In this document: positions 55,862 to 64,000 of the stretch, piece by piece
Layout of the letters: every line of letters begins with the position of its first letter
Position numbering within the stretch: the stretch's first letter is position 1
NCBI GenBank assembly: GCA_013350335.1
Contig: CM023536.1
Span: 46,322,314-46,386,313, forward strand
Direction of reading: 5' to 3'
DNA length: 64,000 bases
DNA from: Chimonanthus salicifolius
Taxonomy: Eukaryota; Streptophyta; Magnoliopsida; Laurales; Calycanthaceae
The notes under the pieces: generated by a model
Seen by the model: only the letters and a program-made list of their open reading frames with translations
Told to the model about the DNA's origin: nothing
Database searches by the model: none
Made by a program: the position numbers and the translations under genes

Positions 55862-57566
55862 CAATGATGCAAACTCTGTTCTTCAAACTATGTCTTCACT
55901 CTGAGACACTAATTAGAACAATTTATGTGCAAATACAGTGCCAAAAAAAAGGCAGCAGAAGAAGATATTCAGGTATTCTAAATGGGGTGCTCTAATCATT
56001 TTACTAAACAATTTACAATAATTGTTTTTTAGAAAGGTCTTTTTTCATGCATTGAAACAGAGCCATAAGTTGTGCTAAAATTTGAAACCAGCTTGGGCTT
56101 GAACATGTACATGTGAAGGATGGATCATACAGGGGTCTAAAATTCGGTGGGGCCTAGATCTCGGTATCTCGGCCGATATCTCGGTTCCACAATATCGGCC
56201 GATATTACTCTTTTTTTTTCTCTTTTTTGGGCCAAATCTTGGCCGAGACCGAGATGGTGAGATCTCGGTCATAACAGCCAAGATATCTTGGGCGTCCAAA
56301 ATCCGAGATATCTCGACTGATACGTCATGTATCGGCCGAATTTTGAACTGGGATCATGCTCGACCTTCAAGACAAAAGCCCATGAAGCCCATCAGGTTTT
56401 TGGCCCATTTAATTTATTATTTAAAACAATTGGGCCATTCATCTTTCGCAATCCTGATCTATTGTATACACCCATTGTTAATACGATTGATTTCGTGATG
56501 CTATTATTAATTTACAGAACAAAGATGAGCATCATTTTGAAATTTGGAATTGGGCCGTAAAAGGGGTTTTACATTTTGATCCTATCCAAATGTTTCATTG
56601 TTTGTAAATGGGCTTCAATGGGCAAACTTGGGCTTTAGCATAAAGAGTCTAATGGCCTGTAAGCAGCTCAGGCTTTAATAATTAAAATGAGTTCAGGCAT
56701 GGGCAAGGGAATCCAACGTAAACCCGACTCATGAACAGCCATTGGGATTCCACATGAAAGTCTGTCTAGAGCAGTTTGATACATGAGAACAATCTCTGCG
56801 TCTATCCTCTCTCTTGTACAAGGCCAAGTCACAGCCTCTAAAATTATAATTTGAGCAATTCAATGAAGTTGTCTGTGCTTCACATTGGACGTGGGACTAA
56901 TTTCACAAGCATGTGTAAACCTCCAAATCAACACACATTGATTAAGTCGATAAGGAATAATCCTACGAGGAGTGGCCTGGAGAAGTTAAGTGTGAATCGA
57001 ATTTAAGATTTCGCTTCATGAGGCGAGCGTATTGACCGTCAAGCCAAAGCCCTCAGCAATTCAATGAACAGAAAATTTTGGTAGGCACATATTAAAACAT
57101 ACACCTTTCCACCTAATCTATCTCATGAACAAAAGATTAGATATCGAATAGGGGCCACCTTTTTGACAACTGTTTAGCCATTTAAGATAAAATCATAATA
57201 TAGACAATCATGAAAAACTCAAAATCACTATTTAAATTATGTAGCTTTTTAATATTTGTTGATCCGATTTGTGATAGATGTCTAATTCACGTAGCACTGA
57301 ATTATATCCCACATACCCTAATTTGAAAAGTGAGACCAGTCCAAAAACTAGTAATGTGATTGATTCTTTTTTTCCATAAAAACATCTAAAAAAAAACATC
57401 CATGAATAAGTTTCATGCTAAGTAACATCCATGAATAAGATTCCACAACCAAAAGAAAATCACCCTAAAGTTTTAGTCTCAAAAGGTCATAAAATAAGAG
57501 GAGGTATATATGCATGTAAGTTTGCTAATTTGGACATGTCAAGTAATGTAAACTCTGACCCTAGCC
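55862..57566. other. 3' flank of copy 3
   Basis: No gene. 56125-56345 is rich in TATCGGCCGATA-type palindromes and 56870-57060 is SINE-like (CATGTGTAAACCTCC, GAATCGAATTTAAGATTTCG). Confidence 0.5.
56125..56345. repeat. Palindrome-rich ATCGGCCGAT element, second copy
   Basis: Repeats TCTCGGCCGATATCTCGG, ATATCGGCCGATATTAC and GTATCGGCCGAATTTTGAA. The same kind of sequence occurs upstream of copy 2 at 27970-28130 (AATATCGGCCGATAAATAT, ATCGGCCGATACATATCG). Confidence 0.65.
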
Positions 57567-58213
57567 TGTAACGCCTGCCCCTTTTCACCGAAAATCAGAG
57601 TTTATTTTTTTTTTTTTAAGTGACAAAGGGCGCGGACGTCACGACGCGAGTTAAGTCCGAGCTTCTAAAGCCCGGCCCTTAACTGGCCAACCCTACGTGT
57701 GCGTGGAACGAAGTCCACGAAAAACAGTTCATACGCAGAAGTAAGCTCGAGGAATACTACCCTAAGTGCGGAAATTACAATAGAGGCTAACCTACAATTT
57801 TTAGATAGCAGGGAAGATTTCATCATTTAATTACTAAAATGCCATAACATCATATGTCTACAATAAAATCCAAATCATAGCAATAAGTCTAAAATATTAC
57901 ATTTCCGACAAGCTAAACTATACAAATACACATTTCCCAAAATAAACTTAAACAAAATAATTAGTCCGCCTTCCCAAGCTCCTAAGCTTGGCTCCCGTCT
58001 CGTCCTTCTGCTCCGGCATTTCCTGCGTCATCAGCTAGGGTAGAAGTAGGGCGTTAGACCACGCGCCCAATAGGACTCCGAGTAGGGCTAACACATGGAT
58101 TAGTGATAACAAGCATACAGATAATCATATAATGAAAACTAGAAAGTGAATGCCATGCCATGGGTGTCTTATGTCATGTATCCCACCTATCATCCTTACT
58201 ATCATGATGCCAT

Positions 58214-58388
58214 ATCCCCCTTGACGGAAAAACCTCGTCAAGATATAACCAATCACACTGTATCCCCCTTGACGGCAAGGCCTCGTCAAGGTATAACCAA
58301 TCACACTGTATCCCCCTTGACGGCAAGGCCTCGTCAAGGTATAACCAATCACACTGTATCCCCCTTGACGGCAAGGCCTCGTCAAGGT
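58214..58388. repeat. Four tandem 48-bp units, each with an internal hairpin
   Basis: CTTGACGG occurs at 58220, 58268, 58316 and 58364, exactly 48 bp apart. Each unit holds CTTGACG and, 9 bp on, its complement CGTCAAG. Units 2-4 are identical where compared; the first differs slightly, so expansion is recent. Confidence 0.92.
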
Positions 58389-58600
58389 GTTCCCATGCTT
58401 ATTTCTCGGTCGCCCCGACGGAGCATGACTCCCGATTGTACCTTATGGTACCCCCTTGATAGATGAATCACATCAAGATATCCCCATGTTTGGTTCTCGG
58501 TCGCCTCGACGGAGCATGGTCTCCGGTTATAGCCTATCAGGCTATCCCCATGGTTGCTTCTCGGTGGCCCCGAAGGAGAATGGACTGCGGTTTCATATTC
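58388..58600. repeat. Degenerate tandem repeat of about 65 bp, three copies
   Basis: The word CTCGGTCGCCCCGACGGAG and its variants recur near 58405, 58496 and 58560, each preceded by CCCATG. This block follows the 48-bp array. Confidence 0.6.
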
Positions 58601-59659
58601 ATCCTTCTCCTGACATATCCCTTCCATGCCATGCATGAGATGTAGATGCTATATGCGATGTAATATATGTAAATCATAGTCATAAAACCCATCTTAAAAC
58701 AATCCCATGATTATCAAAATAAATCAAAGGAAACTCATCACATAATACCAAAATCCAAAACCCATCAAAAAAACAACCCCATGATTACTAAAATAAATTA
58801 AAGGAAGACATCACATAATACTAAATCCAAAACCCATCAAAAAAACAACCCCATGATTACTAAAATAAATTAAAGGAAGACATCACATAATACTAAATCC
58901 AAAACCCATCTTAAAACAAACCATATAATTTCCAAAATAATTCAAAGAAACCATCACTCAATCCATGGCTTACAAAAAGGTAGGAATCCTACCGAATACC
59001 GACTTACGTCCTTTCTCGTTTTCGTCCGACAATCCGGCTACCGACACGCGTACCACTTGCGATGTCCAGTACCTTATTACACATTAATAATTAGTCCATG
59101 TTTTTAACTATTTTCAAGCCCATTAATCATTTCCAAGCCCATACGAATAATCGGTCACTATTTAGGTATTGCGGGTCCCATTTAATCCATTATATATTTT
59201 AAGTACATGAGTCTAAAATCAGCCTCCTAGGCTTTATTTAACCCTACATAATGCTACTACTTAGAATCCCTAAACCCATGATCATCTCCCATGGAGTTCT
59301 TCATTTTAGCCATTATTTACGGTTTGCCACTACCTCTTCTCCATGATTAATTTCTCATTCATCACCCTTGCCTAACCAAGTTCATAATTGATCATAAACC
59401 TGGATCTCTAACTTAAGTCCATTAATGACCCATTCAACCATGGCACATGACCATTAAAATTAGCCATTTAATTTACTTAAACTCCATTAACCCAACATAC
59501 AAATACACATTAATCTTAGGCCTTAATTGATTCACAAAATGGGTCCATTGATGTATTATTACCCATAACATAACAATACTAAAAAAAATTAGGCATTTAA
59601 ATACTCTAACTCTCATTCATTTCTCCCACACATAATACCAAATTTTAATCCATAATTTT

Positions 59660-60015
59660 ACCCACAAATGGGTCATGGGTTCGGCCATACACCATGGCCG
59701 AACCCATGATGTCTTTACCCCATTCTTTCTTTGGCCTATTTACACATTTGAATCATCATCCTTAATCACATTAAAGTCTATTAACTTAGCCACACTTAAG
59801 TCCAAAATTGATCCATAACTTAGATCTATTAGTGACCTATGAACCATAACATGAACTCAAATAAGTCCTTAACTTAACCTAATCCCAATCAATTTAAACA
59901 CATTCATACTCCAATCTAACCCATCAAAAGGCTCACAAATGGGCCATGGGTTCGGCCATACACCATGGCCGAACCCATGGTGTCCTTTTTCCCATTTTTT
60001 TTCTTGGGTCTATTT
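59660..60015. repeat. Two copies of a 35-bp hairpin palindrome
   Basis: At about 59666-59704 and 59945-59981. The arms CATGGGTTCGGCCAT and ATGGCCGAACCCATG are exact complements around ACACC. Both copies are followed by a similar TTTACA(T)C segment. Confidence 0.85.
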
Positions 60016-61722
60016 ACATCATTTAGATCCAAAATAAATCCTTCCTTGAGGTGGTTTAAATCACACTTTTAAACCATTACTCTTAACCACATTTGGATCA
60101 TTACATTTGGTCAACCTTAATTATACTTGAGGTTCATTCAAGCCACCAATATTTTCTTATTGTCTTCATGATCCAAATACTTTTAGATCCACCAAGAACC
60201 TCTCCATGGTTTTATTTTTTTAAATCATTATTTCTACCCCTTTCAAAATCACTACATTCATTCATTGAATTTTTAAAATTCACTAGCCACTTACATTTAA
60301 TCATTAACCACTTAAAACCCTAAATCATTATCCATTGCTTCCATTCTTACAAACCCTAATAATTTAATCAATCACCTACTATGGTTTTTCTCATAAAAAC
60401 CCCTTTTTAATCTTCCAACATTTAATCATTAAAAACCTCAAAATCATAAACCATTCTCCATGTTTAATTAATTTAATTTCATAATATCCTTAATCCATTT
60501 AATTTGTTTTTAACCTTAATCTATCCATTTTTCCATCCTTCCATTTGATGGATTTGAGATCCAAGGCCTATGATTATTTGGCCACTATCAAATTTAACAA
60601 GAATGGATCCCAAAACTTAAACCCTAAAAATCCAAATCTCTTGTTTAGGAATTACTTACAATCCGATGCCTCCTCCAACTTTCGTCACTCCCGTCGGCTT
60701 CCTTGGCCTCATTTCTTCTTTCTCTCCTTGTTTAATCTGCTAAGATGCTTGATTAATGGTGATAACCTCCAAACTTGGGTTTGGCCATAGTAGGGTTTGA
60801 TTTGAGAGAGAGATGGGAGAGGATGGAGATGAGAAAAGAAGATAGTAGACCTTGTTGTAGTGGCTTATCCTTGCACTTCCCTCTCTTTTCTTCTCTTCTT
60901 CTTCCAAGTTTTCTTCCTCTTTCTCTTGGTTTTTCTTCTTCTTCCTTCCTAGGGTGAGGGACGGTTTTGAGATAGAACAAGAGGGAGAACGTGTAATGAA
61001 AGAGGGGTTGGAGAAAGAGATGAGAGTTATCGCATTTGGTTGAGTAATTAACTCCTCCACCTACCACACAAGGTATTTTTCATGCTTTTTGACCCAACCA
61101 ACACTAGCCAACGTTTTTTCATGTTTGAAATGGATTGTTTGGTCTTCCCATTTGACCATTTGACCATTCTTTTAACTTAGCTTAATTAACTAATTAATTA
61201 ATTGAATCATTAGGTTAAGTTAATTAATTCCCACTTTAACTTAATCCCATCTACTTAAATTTGCCTTCATGCATACACCCATGGTTGACCAATTCAACCA
61301 TGGTGGTCGGCCCCACCAAACCTTGGGTCCACACGCCACCTCACTTGGTGAGATGGAGGTGGGTCTCATTGGACCATATCACCTTGGTCAACTTCAAATT
61401 AACTTAGGTGATTTGAACCCATTCAATTCATTCCAATTGGATCACCATTGGGCCCATGGCCCAATTACATTTTCATCTTATCCATTTACCTTAAAGCTTA
61501 CATCATCTTGATCCATTGGGTCCCAATTGGGTATTGGGCCCAATTGATCACCATTGAACCTTTAAGTAAACTTAAATCCAATCCATAATCCATTGGGCCC
61601 TAGTTGGGCCTTTGTCCACATTTTGATCCATTTACTATCTATTCCATCCAATTTCCAATTTCCACCATAAAAAAATAAATAATAACACATATATATTTCT
61701 TTACAAATTCCGAGCCATTACA

Positions 61723-62680
61723 TAGCCAAACTCAAATTAAAAATGAATAATACTTTTCATCCCCTATTGAACTTATAATTTAAATGGATTGGATTAATCT
61801 ACCATATCTTGGATTGGGTCAATTAGGTTGAATTAACCCTAATACAAACTGCATCCCCAGATGCACCATGTTATTCTCAGTCGATGTCTCACTAGTACAA
61901 GAGCTAAACATCCCATAATTGGTTGGATGGCAACATCCCTAGATTTTAGTCGGTCTTAAATCATTAGCATGACCCTAGGTTTCAATCCACAACTGGTTCC
62001 TTAACTTCGCTAGTGTGGTTGAGTTTCAATCCATTAGGTTTTGCTTCCTTTCATGTCACTTTATCTTATTGATCTTAAAGTAATTGATTTACTCTCAATT
62101 AATTTTAAAATCAAATATAATATAAAATAAATAGAATAAGTTTAAGTAACCGCGATTCACATGTCATATTGAACAAGACGATTAAATCTAAATGGTAGAA
62201 TTAGAAATAACCACGTAGAAACAATTTTAAGATAACTCTAATAGATAACAAATTGAAAGAAACTTGTTTGTGATAGTGTAACCATATAAGTAGAAGACTA
62301 AAAATGACCCTAGTATATAGAGTTGAAAGGTTAATACAAGGAAAATGGATAAACCAATAAAAGTATGGAGAGAAAGGATAAAGAAAGGATAAAGAAAGAC
62401 AACACTAGTACATATAGTGACAGACTGTGGTTTATGCTAGCGTCAAATAGAGAAGTAGAACTTAAAAAGTAGCACCGGATAGATATAATTATGAATTTGA
62501 CAACCACGAACAAAGCGTTTATTCAATTCCTTCATGATATTCAAATACTTAGGTCGCACAAAAGATATTATTTATCAGTATTTATTGAAAGTACTGTCAT
62601 ATGGAAATCTAGGTCTCTAATTTACCATAACTTACAAAAGGAAAGATCTAGTGTTGGGTGCATATGTTGTTGGCGTGAGC
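61723..62680. other. Intergenic region before copia-3
   Basis: AT-rich; no gene, RNA or repeat unit recognised. Confidence 0.4.
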
Positions 62681-62873
62681 TGTTAGAATCCAAAGAAATA
62701 GGAAGTATAGCTGTAGACAGGAATATAGGATCATTTCCTGTAAGGTAGGAAATGATCTATGCCATGATTGTAGCATATACCAAAACAGGGATAATAATCT
62801 TACCTATTTATTTGTACTCTCTCAATGTAATTATTATGAAAGAAAATGAATACAACTTGTGTAAGATTTGACA
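62681..62873 (+). repeat. 5' LTR of copia-3 (193 bp)
   Basis: TGTTAGAATCC to AGATTTGACA. TATTTATTTGTACTC lies near the middle and a PBS follows at once. Confidence 0.85.
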
Positions 62874-62885
62874 TGCTATCAGAGC
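62874..62885 (+). other. Primer binding site of copia-3
   Basis: TGCTATCAGAGC differs by one base from the complement of the initiator Met tRNA 3' end. Confidence 0.85.
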
Positions 62886-63510
62886 ATTAGGAATTCGATC
62901 CTTGGCTTCGATCATCATCGTTTTTTTTATCTTTTTTTTTATTCTATTTTTTTTCTCTCTTCATGCGCGTCAAGAATACCGAAAAAAAAGGGAGGAAAAA
63001 ACCCAAGCAGAGTTTTTTCCATCCCTCTGCTCGATTCACTGCAGACCTGTCCTTCCGGCGTCGGTGCCTCGCCGCCCATTTCCGCTGCTCCCGATCTTCA
63101 ATCTTTGGCAAGGCAATACCCAAACTTCTCTTTCCCTCTCCTTATTAAACCCGAGCTGCTGCCGTTCTCTGTATTTTTTTCCCATCAACGAAGAAGGAAA
63201 AGAAACAGAGCAGAGAAAAGAAATTGAGCAGCGCCGAGCCTCCGCCAGAGAGTTCAAACCCCAAACACGATTCCAGCTGTGCCCAGAGTGCCGATTTCGA
63301 CCCTAATCGAGCCACCAAAGCCCTCGTCCGGATCCGTGATTCTGCGTCGGTAGCCATACCTCTCCGACCAACTGCGAAGCGACAGACACCCAGGTGCCAA
63401 AAACTCTTTTTTTTTTTTACGCAGGAATCCGACCGGATCAGACATCAGATCTGCTTCTATATCTGACATAAACAAAAAAAAAAACAACGGAATTTTTTTT
63501 TTTTCAAGCT

Positions 63511-64000
63511 ATGACCAGTACAGACAGTGGTCCTTCAACCTCCATCCTCACCACCCTTACCGATCAAATGACTGAAGCTCTATCCAAAGTGCAGACCCCG
63601 ACCCCGACCTCCGACAACTCCACTACTGTAATTGGCATCAAGTTGGATGGTTCCAACTACGCCCTTTGGTCTCAGGTTGTTGAGATGTAACAACTCCACT
63701 ACTGCAATCGGCATCAAGTTGGATGGTTCCAACTACGCCCTTTGGTCTCAGGTTGTCGAGATGTACATCTCAGGCAAAGACAAACTGGGATTTATCAACA
63801 GTGATTGTCCACCGCCGCCGCAAGCAGACCCATCTTTTCGAAAGTGGCATACTGATAATGCCATTGTCAAAGGATGGTTGATAAACTCTTTGGACCCGAC
63901 CGTCATCGGCAATTTCATCGATTTCCCACTGTAAAATCAGTCTGGGATGCCATTGCTACGACCTATTTTGATGGCAGTGATACGTCCCAGGTCTACGAAC
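63511..64000 (+). pseudogene. Copia-3 gag N-terminus, broken by a 76-bp duplication
   Basis: The start ATG at 63511 gives MTSTDSGPSTSILTTLTDQM, then IGIKLDGSNYALWSQVVEM and a stop. The 76 bp from 63615 are repeated at 63691, so the frame changes by one. The second copy continues (63632-63934) with YISGKDKLGFINSDCPPPPQ and WLINSLDPTVIGNFIDF, then shifts again at about 63912, after which SVWDAIATTYFDGSDTSQVY is in another frame. The family protein is a UBN2-type copia gag. Confidence 0.88.

Larger units (their letters stand above)
57567..61722 (-). mobile_element. Solo LTR of a gypsy element, 4156 bp
   Basis: Minus-strand ends are TGTAATGGCTCGG (at 61722) and GGGGCAGGCGTTACA (at 57567). Directly outside both ends is TAGCC (57562-57566 and 61723-61727), a perfect 5-bp target duplication. 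No gag or pol is inside, so this is one LTR left by LTR-LTR recombination, or an unusually long one inserted as such. Terminal words resemble the other gypsy LTRs here. It contains 48-bp tandem repeats and two copies of a strong palindrome. Confidence 0.9.
62681..64000 (+). mobile_element. Ty1/copia element (copia-3), 5' part, continues beyond the window
   Basis: 5' LTR (62681-62873), PBS, leader (62886-63510) and a broken gag. Everything after gag is outside the window. Confidence 0.88.

Noticed and set aside
58214..58388. CRISPR-like direct repeats
   Set aside because: Repeats are contiguous with no unique spacers and occur in a plant LTR.
58125..58636. Open frames on both strands with repeated peptide units over the 48-bp array
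   Set aside because: The period is a multiple of 3, so several frames stay open by construction. It lies inside a solo LTR with no start context or known domain.
62868..63487. Several frames on both strands in the copia-3 leader
   Set aside because: They sit between the PBS and the gag start; composition is that of a leader and none has a domain.

Overview
This is a transposon-rich stretch of a flowering-plant nuclear genome, probably a dicot, though the species cannot be told from the sequence. The evidence is split genes with GT-AG introns, an aquaporin of the plant NIP subfamily, plant-type 2-oxoglutarate/Fe(II) dioxygenases, and long nested retrotransposons of the Ty3/gypsy (Tekay-like chromovirus), Ty1/copia, TRIM, LINE-L1 and SINE types. 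No bacterial, organellar or RNA-gene region was seen.

Layout: 1-8712 is a minus-strand Ty3/gypsy element with a 3.4 kb 5' LTR; its 3' LTR is cut by the window edge. 9893-11598 is a minus-strand NIP1-like aquaporin with an 8-bp shortfall in exon 4 and no visible exon 1. 12248-17609 is a complete but decayed Ty1/copia element with 140-bp LTRs. 18384 to about 22260 is a second, truncated copia element whose protease region holds two separate TRIM elements. 23174-25879, 28826-39403 and 51113-55861 are three paralogous SRG1/codeine-O-demethylase-like dioxygenases on the plus strand. 42829-46723 is the 3' end of another gypsy element with its LTR. 57567-61722 is a 4.2 kb solo gypsy LTR with a perfect TAGCC target duplication. 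62681 to the end is the 5' part of a third copia element.

The three dioxygenases tell one story. All keep the same exon boundaries (exon 3 is 325 nt in each). Copy 1 has an intact catalytic core, but its last exon runs into retroelement-like DNA and reads in frame through three 39-residue repeats. Copy 2 is a pseudogene: 5' truncated, no exon 2, a nonsense codon in exon 3, a lost splice acceptor, and a 7.4 kb LINE in intron 1 bounded by an 18-bp target duplication. Copy 3 is the best gene but is frameshifted in its last 30-odd codons. Flanks and introns of copies 2 and 3 align over long distances, so each acts as the other's empty site. This dates and bounds a 171-bp MITE, SINEs and a 0.93 kb foldback element.

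I found no clearly new multi-gene system. The most unusual items are the copy 1 repeat fusion, a 711-bp in-frame insertion inside the LINE pol frame, a 780-bp inverted duplication around copy 2 exon 1, and the long foldback element upstream of copy 3.
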